From Actinomycetota bacterium (lineage in GTDB: Bacteria; Actinomycetota; Acidimicrobiia; Acidimicrobiales; Ilumatobacteraceae), in contig RGGX01000021.1 of the NCBI GenBank assembly GCA_010024485.1, forward strand, positions 1 through 11,729: a stretch of DNA of 11,729 bases. Reading direction: 5' to 3'. The position numbers were made by a program, and so were the translations under genes. Below are positions 1 to 8,199 of this stretch, piece after piece (the stretch's first letter is position 1; each line of letters opens with the position of its first letter). The notes beneath the pieces are model-generated. The model had not been told where the DNA came from. It did not search any database and was given only the letters and a program-made list of their open reading frames with translations.

Positions 1-1
1 C

Positions 2-367
2 GAAACGATCGCGGTAATGCTCTCCGATGCATCAGAAGCACTGGGGGCGGCATACGGGGATCCCACACCGGTGGCGTCCGATCTCGAGTTCTATGGCACC
101 GCTGATATTGAGGTGATCACGAACGGGTACGTGCAGCGCGGATGTGTCCACGGGGTGATCGAGATCGCGGGACGAGACGCGCTGGATCTGGTCGAGGTGC
201 CGGCGGTGCGCTGGCACCGCTGGGTGGCCGACGGGGAGCCGTTCGGTCCGGCACCGCTCCCTGCAGCGCGAGCGCATCTTGGTATTGCCGCAATGGCTCG
301 TCTGGATAATGACCTGTTCGACATGGTGCTCACCCCATCGGGCTGGTGTCGCCGCGGGAGTGAATGA
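2..367 (+). CDS. C-terminal fragment of a protein of uncertain function (possibly lipocalin-like)
   Basis: The reading frame is open to the left edge of the window (the codons before the first ATG at 17 read E-T-I-A-V), so the gene is probably cut off and the ATG at 17 is probably internal. The visible 122 codons have a soluble, beta-rich look. A stretch with G-Y-x-Q-x-G-C-V-H-G-V-I-E-I followed by P-A-V-R-W-H-R-W loosely recalls the CrtC/AttH lipocalin-like proteins, in which an R-x-H-x-W element follows a beta hairpin. That resemblance comes from pattern memory only and is weak. The stop codon lies one base before the start of the EamA transporter, so the two are almost certainly translated from one transcript. 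No signal peptide can be judged because the N-terminus is missing. I do not assign a function. Confidence 0.6.
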   Translation, partial: ETIAVMLSDASEALGAAYGDPTPVASDLEFYGTADIEVITNGYVQRGCVHGVIEIAGRDALDLVEVPAVRWHRWVADGEPFGPAPLPAARAHLGIAAMARLDNDLFDMVLTPSGWCRRGSE

Positions 368-368
368 C

Positions 369-1244
369 ATGTGGGTTGTCATCACCTTGGCAGCCGCGAT
401 GTTGCAGATCACGCGCACGTCAATTCAGCACGGCCTGCGGAACTCTCACGATGCCGTATCCGCGGCCGCATTCCGGTTCACCTACGGAGCGCCGGTGGCC
501 CTGGTGGTGTCGATAGTTGTGTTCGGCCCGGCAGGAGTCGCCCGACCCGGGTTCGGCGCCGATGTCGTGGTGATCATCATCGCGGCGGGAGTGGCACAGA
601 TCCTGGCCACGGTGGCCTTGCTGTTGGCATTTCGAACACGTGATTTTTCGATTGGGACGGTCTATTCCAAGGCGGAAGTACCTGTTGTGGCAGCCCTCGG
701 GGCTATCGGGCTCGGACCAGCTTTGACGCTGTGGGGTTGGGTAGGCGCGGCACTCGTGGTGACCGGGGTGGTGGTGCTGGCGGTGCGCCGTCGTGATGCT
801 TTGGGCCCACCCTGGGATCCCGCGGCCCTCATCGGGGCAGCGTCGGGGGCCTTGTTCGCGGCCGCCGCCACGGGAATCGGCGCGGCGGCGGAACGCCTCG
901 ATGGTGGGTCGAGCTTCACCCGGGCACTGTTCACATTGACCATCATGTTGTGCGTTCAGGCGGCGCTGATGGGGGCGTGGTCGGTAGTGGGCCCGGGCAT
1001 CACAGCGAGTGGCGCAGGTCGGGCGGGGCTCGCCATTGGGGTGTTCTCCATGCTGGGGTCGTTGGCCTGGGCGTGGGGATTCACTCTGGCGGGAGCTGCA
1101 CGGGTGCGCACCCTCGGCCAGGTTGAGGTCCTGATCGCCTTCGCGGCGGGAGCGGTGATGCACGCCGAACGCCATCGGCGTCACGAATACGCCGCAGCCG
1201 CGTTAGTGCTCACCGGTGTGGTCCTCGTCGCAGCAGCGGGTTGA
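369..1244 (+). CDS. EamA/DMT-family integral membrane transporter
   Basis: This 291-residue protein is almost entirely hydrophobic and fits about ten transmembrane helices in two homologous halves (roughly 1-140 and 150-291), the usual plan of drug/metabolite transporters. The N-terminus M-W-V-V-I-T-L-A-A-A-x-L-Q is typical of one EamA subgroup. The halves carry matching elements: Y-S-K-A-E-V near residues 99-104 and G-Q-V-E-V near 250-254. A final helix follows the charged loop E-R-H-R-R-H-E (267-273). The substrate is unknown; family members export metabolites, amino acids or sugars. The frame is open upstream to 279, but I chose the ATG at 369. GGGAG at 356-360 sits 8 bases before it, it follows the previous stop by one base, and the protein then begins directly with a membrane helix. 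The pairing with the upstream gene suggests a shared function that I cannot name. Confidence 0.88.
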   Translation: MWVVITLAAAMLQITRTSIQHGLRNSHDAVSAAAFRFTYGAPVALVVSIVVFGPAGVARPGFGADVVVIIIAAGVAQILATVALLLAFRTRDFSIGTVYSKAEVPVVAALGAIGLGPALTLWGWVGAALVVTGVVVLAVRRRDALGPPWDPAALIGAASGALFAAAATGIGAAAERLDGGSSFTRALFTLTIMLCVQAALMGAWSVVGPGITASGAGRAGLAIGVFSMLGSLAWAWGFTLAGAARVRTLGQVEVLIAFAAGAVMHAERHRRHEYAAAALVLTGVVLVAAAG

Positions 1245-1292
1245 GTCGAACCAATCCACGCGATGCTGGCGGCATCGTGCGACGCTGGTGTG

Positions 1293-2123
1293 ATGACCGG
1301 CGGGTTCGACGATGACATCTTGGCGGCGCCGTCGCGACGCAGCGCCCCACCGGTGGTGAATGCAGCGCTCGGCCTGGTAGTGGAAGTGCGTGCTGATGGA
1401 TTCTGCGGTGACGTGGTGGCTGCCACCGGGGCGGGCGTGACTCTGCGTGATCGCAAGGGTCGAGAGCGCAACTTTGCATGGCGTGAGGGGGCATTCATGA
1501 TCGACGGTGCTGTGGTCACTCTGCGGCGCCCGGTGGCCAGTGGCACGACGCCCCCGCGACGATCGGCCGCGGGTGGCGTGTTGGCCGATGGACCACGACG
1601 GGCACGGGTGGCGAGCCCTCATCGGATCTGGGTGGAGGGCCGCCACGACGCCGAACTGCTGGAACAGGTATGGGGCGATGAGCTGCGGGAGCTCGCGGTG
1701 GTGGTCGAGCCGCTACACGGTGCCGACGATCTCGCTGCAGCTGTCGCTGAGTTCCGGCCGGGTCCGGGTCGCCGGCTCGGTGTCCTGCTCGATCATCTCG
1801 TCCCCGGGTCGAAGGAGAGCCGTATCGCCGGCACGGTCCGTGATCCGGATGTGCTGATCACCGGCCACCCCTTCGTCGATGTGTGGGCCGGTATCCGGCC
1901 GAGGGCGATCGATCGTGAGGCATGGCCGGAGGTTCCGCTCGGCACGCCGTGGAAGGAGGGCGTCTGTGACGCCCTGGGGGAGTCGGTCGAGGGCTTCTGG
2001 GCGCGTCTGCGGGGTCGGGTGACCTCCTTCGCCGATCTCGAGCCCGAGCTGGTGGGCGCTGTGGAGCGACTCATCGACTTCGTCGCCGAGCCCGAGGGTG
2101 ATTCGGGGGACGAGACGGGCTGA
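1293..2123 (+). CDS. DUF3097 family protein with TOPRIM-like motifs
   Basis: This 276-residue soluble protein matches, by recognisable motifs, the actinobacterial DUF3097 family, which is of similar length and has no established function. A small N-terminal beta-rich part (about 25-80) is followed by a charged linker. The conserved core then runs W-V-E-G-R-H-D-A-E-L (113-122), V-W-G-D, D-D-L-A-A-x-V-A-E-F-R-P-G-P-G-R-R-L-G-V-L-L-D-H (145-168), P-G-S-K-E-S-R (171-177), G-H-P-F-V-D-V-W and G-T-P-W-K-E-G-V. E115 in the EGRHD element, followed later by D167 and a G-S-K-E-S-R loop, resembles the TOPRIM fold of RNase M5-like proteins; that is inference. An upstream in-frame ATG at 1263 would add ten residues. 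I prefer 1293 (with GTG at 1290 adjacent) because F-D-D-D-I-L-A then sits near the N-terminus, as in relatives. Neither start has a good ribosome-binding site. The gene follows the transporter by 48 bases and may be cotranscribed. Confidence 0.87.
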   Translation: MTGGFDDDILAAPSRRSAPPVVNAALGLVVEVRADGFCGDVVAATGAGVTLRDRKGRERNFAWREGAFMIDGAVVTLRRPVASGTTPPRRSAAGGVLADGPRRARVASPHRIWVEGRHDAELLEQVWGDELRELAVVVEPLHGADDLAAAVAEFRPGPGRRLGVLLDHLVPGSKESRIAGTVRDPDVLITGHPFVDVWAGIRPRAIDREAWPEVPLGTPWKEGVCDALGESVEGFWARLRGRVTSFADLEPELVGAVERLIDFVAEPEGDSGDETG

Positions 2124-2149
2124 CCGGTTCGAGGCCCGTGAACGTCGAA

Positions 2150-2180
2150 GGGCCCGGCCCACACGATGTGGACCGGGCCC
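2150..2180. terminator. GC-rich hairpin between convergent genes
   Basis: The arms 2150-2163 and 2167-2180 form a 14-position stem around a 3-base loop. Thirteen positions are Watson-Crick on both strands. The remaining one (2158/2172) is a C-A mismatch in plus-strand RNA but a G-U wobble in minus-strand RNA, so the hppA transcript forms a continuous stem. No U-tract follows on either side, which is common for actinobacterial terminators. It lies 26 bases past the DUF3097 stop and 14 bases past the hppA stop, the expected place for a shared bidirectional terminator. Confidence 0.75.
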
Positions 2181-2194
2181 CTCGGACGGATCGA

Positions 2195-4273
<2,079 letters not shown>

Positions 4274-4283
4274 GGTGTGAGGG

Positions 4284-4289
4284 CCTCCT
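4284..4289 (-). promoter_or_regulatory. Ribosome-binding site of hppA
   Basis: A perfect AGGAGG on the minus strand lies 10 bases before GTG at 4273 and 16 bases before the in-frame ATG at 4267. The spacing favours the GTG start. It is the strongest Shine-Dalgarno sequence in the window, in contrast to the upstream gene fbiC, which has none. Confidence 0.8.
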
Positions 4290-4345
4290 GTGGGCGTAGG
4301 TCGGGGCCGGACGGTTTCATCAGCCCGATGAGTGACCCAATGATG

Positions 4346-6766
4346 CTAGGCGGTACCCACGGTCTCCAACCCGGATGTCGGGCTGATCTTCACCGACGTG
4401 GCTCCGGTGGCCTCGCCACGAGGGGTGTCGACACGCCCGTAGGAGGTGTTCCGCTGGACGAGACGGCGTCCGAGGGGAGCGATCAGGTCGGTGAACGCGC
4501 CGTGGTCCATGGTCTGGCCGTGGCTTGCTCCGGCAGCCCGCGAGATGTTCTCGTCCATAAGGGTGCCCCCGAGGTCGTTGCATCCGGCGCGGAGGAGTTG
4601 GCGCGCGGCGGAGGCCCCGATCTTCACCCAGGAGAGCTGGATGTTGTCGATGACGCCCCGATAGGCGATGCGGGCGATGGCGTGGATCAGCAGGGTCTCG
4701 CGGAAGGTGGGTCCCCGCCGGGAGCGTCGTTGGAGGTAGATGGGTGAGGCCATGTGCACGAACGGGAGGCCGACGAATTCGGTGAACCCTCCGGTGGCGC
4801 GGGCGAGGTCTCGGGTGCGGACGATGTGCCGCGCCCACGACTCGGGGTGCTCGACGGCGCCGAACATCATGGTGACGTTCGAGTGCAGGCCGACCTCGTG
4901 GGCGGCGGCATGGCAGTCGAGCCACTCGTCGGTGGTGATCTTGTCGGGGCAGAGGATCTCCCGGACGGGGTCGTCGAGGATCTCGGCGGCGGTGCCGGGG
5001 AGGGAGGAGAGCCCGGCGTCGCGGAGCCGACCGAGGTAGGTGACGAGGTCCTCGCCGAGTCGCCTTGCCCCCTCGGTGACCTCGAGGGCGGTGAAACCGT
5101 GGATGTGCAGGCTCGGCGCGGCCTCGCGGACGGCCCGGGTGACGTCGATGTAGTAGTCGCCGTCGAAGTCGGGGTGGATGCCGCCCTGCAGCGTGACCTC
5201 GGTGGCGCCGAGCGCCTCGGCCTCACGGGCCCGGTCGGCGATGTCGTCGAGGGTGAGCAGGTAGGGGGTGCCGCGCAGGTTGAGCGACATCGGTCCCTTG
5301 GAGAAGCCGCAGAAGCGACACTTGAAGGTGCAGACGTTCGTGTAGTTGATGTTGCGGTTGTGCACCCAGGTGACGGTGTCGCCGACGGCTTCATGGCGGA
5401 GCTCGTCGGCGAGCTCGGCCACCGCGGTCACCTCGGGTCCTCGGGCGGAGAACAGGGTGGTGATGCCGTGCTCGTCGATCGGCTCGCCGGATCGGACGCT
5501 GTCGAGGACGGCGGAGACGCGACCGCGGACGGGTCGCGAGGCTGTCGGGATCAGGGTTGGGGGTTCCTCGGTCGCCCCTGAGTACCAGGCGGTGGAGCGG
5601 TGGCCGATGAGCACGACCTCGGCGCCGTCATGGACGACGTCGGCGGCGGTGGCGCGCTCCGGCCAGACCTCCCCCGGGTCGTCGCGGCCGAGCCCCTCGG
5701 CGTCGCTGCGGTCGAGCACCGCGAAGTGGAGCGCCGGGTCGATCCAACGGTCGGCGTTCCTCGCGAACTCGGGATGCACCGTGAGTCTGGGGGCGAGGGT
5801 GTGGCCGTTGTCCTCGGTGACGGCGCGCAGGCGCTCGAGGGCGGGCCACGGGCGCTCGGGGTTCACGTGGTCGGCGGTCACCGGTGACACGCCGCCCCAG
5901 TCGTCGATCCCGGCGGCGAGCAGTGCGGCGAGGTCGTCGGAGAGGTTCGGGGGTGCCTGGAGGTGCACGTCGTCGGGGAGCACCAGTCGGGCCGCGGCGA
6001 TCGTCCAGAGGAACTCCTCGGTGTCGCATGGTGGCTCGTCGCGCATGGCGGTCCCCGGCTTGGGGAGGAAGTTCTGGACGATGACCTCTTGGACATGGCC
6101 GTGTCGGAGGTGGCTGGCGGCGATGGCGTGCAGTGCCTCGAGTCGGTCGGCGCGGTCCTCCCCGATTCCGACGAGGACACCGGTGGTGAACGGGATGGAC
6201 AGCTCGCCGGCCCACTCGAGGGTGGCGAGGCGTCGTTCCGGGGTCTTGTCGGGGGCGCCTCGGTGACACGGCAGATCGCCTCGCAGGGTCTCGACCATCA
6301 TGCCCTGACTCGGGCTGACGTCGCGGAGGAGGGCGAGGTCGTCGCGGCTGATGGCTCCGGCATTCGCATGGGGGAGCAGGCCGGTCTCGTCGAGGACGAG
6401 TCGCGCCATCTCGTGCAGGTAGTGGATGGTCGAGTCGTAGCCGTTGTCGTTCAGCCAGTCGGCGGCGACGCGGTAGCGCTCCTCGGGTGCCTCGCCGAGG
6501 GTGAAGAGCGCCTCGTGGCATCCGGTGCGGGCTCCGTGCCGGGCGATGGCCAGCACCTGTTCGGGGGTCAGGTAGGGCGAGGCGAGCCGGGCCGGCGGTT
6601 GGGCGAACGTGCAGTAACCGCACGAGTCGCGACACAGCATCGTCAGGGGGATGAAGACCTTCGGCGAGTAGGTGACACGGGTCCCGAACAGCCGGTCGCG
6701 CACCTCGGTCGCCGCTGACGCCAGGGTCGCGGCGTCGGACCCGAGCAACCACTGCTCTTCGTGCAT
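4346..6766 (-). CDS. fbiC: FO synthase, fused CofG-CofH radical SAM enzyme
   Basis: This 806-residue cytoplasmic enzyme makes FO (7,8-didemethyl-8-hydroxy-5-deazariboflavin), the chromophore of coenzyme F420, from 5-amino-6-ribitylaminouracil and tyrosine. It has two radical SAM halves. The CofG-like half carries C-R-D-S-C-G-Y-C with cluster cysteines 45, 49 and 52, then E-A-L-F-T-L-G-E, P-F-T-T-G-x-L-V-G-I-G-E and D-W-G-G-V-S-P. The CofH-like half follows a linker and carries C-T-F-K-C-R-F-C with cysteines 479, 483 and 486, then Q-G-G-I-H-P and L-G-G-T-L-M-D-E-N-I-S-R near the end. This is the actinobacterial order. Compared with my memory of the mycobacterial protein (about 856 residues), the N-terminus is several tens of residues shorter and the C-terminus has an extra tail of about 25 residues. 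An in-frame TAG at 6776-6778 fixes the start at ATG 6766. No ribosome-binding site is visible, so the mRNA is probably leaderless. Confidence 0.97.
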   Translation of the reverse strand: MHEEQWLLGSDAATLASAATEVRDRLFGTRVTYSPKVFIPLTMLCRDSCGYCTFAQPPARLASPYLTPEQVLAIARHGARTGCHEALFTLGEAPEERYRVAADWLNDNGYDSTIHYLHEMARLVLDETGLLPHANAGAISRDDLALLRDVSPSQGMMVETLRGDLPCHRGAPDKTPERRLATLEWAGELSIPFTTGVLVGIGEDRADRLEALHAIAASHLRHGHVQEVIVQNFLPKPGTAMRDEPPCDTEEFLWTIAAARLVLPDDVHLQAPPNLSDDLAALLAAGIDDWGGVSPVTADHVNPERPWPALERLRAVTEDNGHTLAPRLTVHPEFARNADRWIDPALHFAVLDRSDAEGLGRDDPGEVWPERATAADVVHDGAEVVLIGHRSTAWYSGATEEPPTLIPTASRPVRGRVSAVLDSVRSGEPIDEHGITTLFSARGPEVTAVAELADELRHEAVGDTVTWVHNRNINYTNVCTFKCRFCGFSKGPMSLNLRGTPYLLTLDDIADRAREAEALGATEVTLQGGIHPDFDGDYYIDVTRAVREAAPSLHIHGFTALEVTEGARRLGEDLVTYLGRLRDAGLSSLPGTAAEILDDPVREILCPDKITTDEWLDCHAAAHEVGLHSNVTMMFGAVEHPESWARHIVRTRDLARATGGFTEFVGLPFVHMASPIYLQRRSRRGPTFRETLLIHAIARIAYRGVIDNIQLSWVKIGASAARQLLRAGCNDLGGTLMDENISRAAGASHGQTMDHGAFTDLIAPLGRRLVQRNTSYGRVDTPRGEATGATSVKISPTSGLETVGTA

Positions 6767-6772
6767 GGGCAG

Positions 6773-6778
6773 AACCTA
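6773..6778 (-). promoter_or_regulatory. Candidate -10 box of leaderless fbiC promoter
   Basis: TAGGTT on the minus strand fits the TAnnnT -10 consensus. It ends exactly six bases before the fbiC ATG, so transcription would begin at or next to the start codon. There is no Shine-Dalgarno sequence, and the TAG of the box is also an in-frame stop, so translation cannot begin further upstream. No convincing -35 box is seen; TTCTGA at 6796-6801 lies 17 bases upstream and overlaps the palindrome. Confidence 0.6.
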
Positions 6779-6787
6779 GTCGAGTGA

Positions 6788-6802
6788 GTTCTGTTTCAGA
6801 AC
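6788..6802. promoter_or_regulatory. Candidate operator: 15-bp perfect palindrome with an extra half-site
   Basis: GTTCTG-TTT-CAGAAC is a perfect inverted repeat of 6-base arms with a 3-base centre. It lies in the 68-base gap between the divergent fbiC and hxlR genes. A third copy of the half-site, extended to CAGAACC, lies at 6770-6776 and overlaps the fbiC -10 box; CAGAACC also occurs at 6797-6803. The dyad covers the expected -35 region of fbiC and lies about 20 bases upstream of the hxlR -10 box. Winged-helix dimers such as HxlR proteins bind sites of this shape, so the neighbouring regulator is the natural candidate, though nothing in the sequence proves that it binds here. Confidence 0.6.
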
Positions 6803-6822
6803 CCTCGGAGGGAACCGTCCCG

Positions 6823-6828
6823 TAGATT
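6823..6828 (+). promoter_or_regulatory. Candidate -10 box of leaderless hxlR promoter
   Basis: TAGATT fits TAnnnT and ends six bases before the GTG at 6835, the same geometry as the fbiC box on the other strand. Its TAG is an in-frame stop for the regulator gene, and no other start codon lies between it and GTG 6835. No ribosome-binding site is close enough to serve that GTG; the GGAGGG at 6807-6812 is 22 bases away. No clear -35 box is seen. Confidence 0.6.
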
Positions 6829-6834
6829 GTCCGT

Positions 6835-7353
6835 GTGGCAGGCGCAGCGGATGCGGGTGGCGGAGCGGGGAGTGAGGCCATCGAGCGGACCCTTCGGGTC
6901 ATCGGTGACCGCTGGTCGATCCTGATCGTGCGCGCCGGCCTGCGCGGTATCCGCCGCTTCGACGACTTCTGCGAGGACCTCGGCATCGCCCGTCCGATCC
7001 TCACTGAGCGCCTCCGTCGACTCGTGGAGCACGGGGTGATGACCAAGGTGCTCTACCAGGAGCACCCGACCCGCTTCGAGTACCGCCTCACCGAGGCCGG
7101 CGTCGCGCTCTCCCCAGTGCTCGTCGCCCTGGTCCGCTGGAGCGAGGACCACGTACCCGGGGCTGAGCCCTCCGTGGCGCTCGTGCACTCACCGTGCGGC
7201 ACCGAGTTGGAGCAGGCCTTCTGGTGCCGGACCTGCTCGACGACGTTCGGCCCGACGGCCATCCGCGGGGTGGATCGTCAGGTGCCCGATGACACGTCAC
7301 CGCCGTCCAGCGAAGGTCCGGAGGATGCGCCCGACGGGGGGAACGGGCACTAG
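6835..7353 (+). CDS. HxlR-family winged-helix transcriptional regulator
   Basis: This 172-residue protein has the HxlR winged-helix domain at about 14-107. The diagnostic I-E-R-T-L-R-V-I-G-D-R-W-S-I-L-I (16-31) leads into R-F-D-D-F, and the recognition region L-G-I-A-R-P-I-L-T-E-R-L-R-R-L-V-E-H-G-V (49-68) and wing Y-x-E-H-P-T-R-F-E-Y-R-L-T-E-A-G follow. These proteins bind palindromic DNA as dimers. The redox-type N-terminal cysteine found in some members is replaced by Glu. Instead there is a C-terminal H118/C121/C131/C134 set that could bind zinc, followed by an acidic, Pro/Ser-rich disordered tail (about 148-172). The only possible start is GTG 6835, since an in-frame stop lies 12 bases upstream. 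It is divergent from fbiC and ends 10 bases before sdhC, so it could control either or both. Its ligand is unknown. Confidence 0.93.
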   Translation: MAGAADAGGGAGSEAIERTLRVIGDRWSILIVRAGLRGIRRFDDFCEDLGIARPILTERLRRLVEHGVMTKVLYQEHPTRFEYRLTEAGVALSPVLVALVRWSEDHVPGAEPSVALVHSPCGTELEQAFWCRTCSTTFGPTAIRGVDRQVPDDTSPPSSEGPEDAPDGGNGH

Positions 7354-7356
7354 TTT
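7351..7356 (+). promoter_or_regulatory. Possible -10 box for sdhC overlapping the hxlR stop codon
   Basis: TAGTTT fits TAnnnT and ends seven bases before the sdhC ATG at 7364. Its first three bases are the hxlR stop codon. The sdhC start has no well-spaced ribosome-binding site, so a leaderless internal promoter is possible and would echo the fbiC and hxlR boxes. There is no -35 box, and read-through from hxlR is equally possible. Confidence 0.4.
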
Positions 7357-7363
7357 CGGGACC

Positions 7364-8143
7364 ATGTCGCAGACGATGCAACGCGGTCCCGTGACCGGCA
7401 CCGCGGTCAAGAAGACGACCTCGAGACGACCGTTCCTCCTCGACCTCTACGGCACCGCGGTCGGCAAGAAGTACGTCATGGCCATCACCGGGATCATCGG
7501 GATCCTGTTCATCATCGGCCACATGGTGGGCAACTTGAAGGCCTACATCGGCCTGGTCGAACACAAGGGCGAGATGGTCTACGACCTCGACGTCTATGCC
7601 GAGTTCCTCCGAGAACTGCTGGTGCCGATCCTGCCGCACGGCTACGCGCTGTGGGGTCTGCGCCTCGGTCTCATCGCGGCGCTCGTCCTCCACCTGCACG
7701 CCGCCTACTCGCTGACGGTGATCAACCGCCGCGCCCGGCCGGTTCGCTACCAGGGAGCCCGCGACTACCAGATCGCTAACTTCGCGAGTCGCTCGATGCG
7801 CTGGACCGGCGTCCTTGTCGTGGTCTTCATCGCCTGGCACCTCGCCGATCTCACCTGGGGCTGGCTGAACCCCGACTTCGAGTACGGAGCGGTCTACCGC
7901 AACCTCGACGCGAGCCTCAGCCGCCTCCCCGTGGCGCTCCTCTACATCGCTGCCAACATCGCCCTCGGCATCCACCTCTTCCACGGGGTGTGGAGCCTCT
8001 TCCAGTCGATGGGCTGGAACAATCCCCGCTTCAACCGGTGGCGCCGCTCGGTGGCCACCGGCATCGCCACCGCAGTGGTCGTCGGGAACGTCTCGTTCCC
8101 GATCATGGTCCTCGCCGGTGTGATCCAACACCCCGCGGTGTGA
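7364..8143 (+). CDS. sdhC: Succinate dehydrogenase membrane anchor, cytochrome b subunit
   Basis: This 259-residue membrane protein is of the single-anchor b558/Sdh1 type, comparable in length to the mycobacterial Sdh1 anchor. It has five predicted helices, at about 38-60, 95-120, 148-168, 190-212 and 231-254. It anchors SdhAB to the cytoplasmic membrane and passes electrons to quinone. Candidate heme-ligating histidines sit inside helices: H53 (I-I-G-H-M-V-G-N), H110 and H112 (L-V-L-H-L-H-A), H159 (A-W-H-L), and H204 and H207 (G-I-H-L-F-H-G). The pattern resembles the di-heme anchors of this class. The frame is open back to 7289, inside hxlR, but I chose ATG 7364 because it lies just past the hxlR stop and gives a normal N-terminus. 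It is the first gene of sdhCAB; no separate sdhD is present. Confidence 0.95.
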   Translation: MSQTMQRGPVTGTAVKKTTSRRPFLLDLYGTAVGKKYVMAITGIIGILFIIGHMVGNLKAYIGLVEHKGEMVYDLDVYAEFLRELLVPILPHGYALWGLRLGLIAALVLHLHAAYSLTVINRRARPVRYQGARDYQIANFASRSMRWTGVLVVVFIAWHLADLTWGWLNPDFEYGAVYRNLDASLSRLPVALLYIAANIALGIHLFHGVWSLFQSMGWNNPRFNRWRRSVATGIATAVVVGNVSFPIMVLAGVIQHPAV

Positions 8144-8199
8144 CCCGAGAGACGAATCGCCAGGACTGAACGCGCACCCGTGACCGGAAGGAACACGAC

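Noticed and set aside
4343..4369. TTGGAG / TAGCAT as an hppA promoter
   Set aside because: The spacing is 15 bases, the boxes are weak matches and the sequence is inside the end of fbiC. Kept only as a possibility in the discussion of fbiC-hppA cotranscription.
5628..7046. A 472-codon minus-strand frame crossing fbiC, the intergenic region and hxlR
   Set aside because: It overlaps two well-supported genes in other frames and is an Arg/Pro-rich translation with no family signature.
7337..7363. GAAC...GTTTC near the sdhC start as another copy of the fbiC/hxlR operator
   Set aside because: The arms do not match the GTTCTG/CAGAAC half-sites and pair only with a one-base offset.
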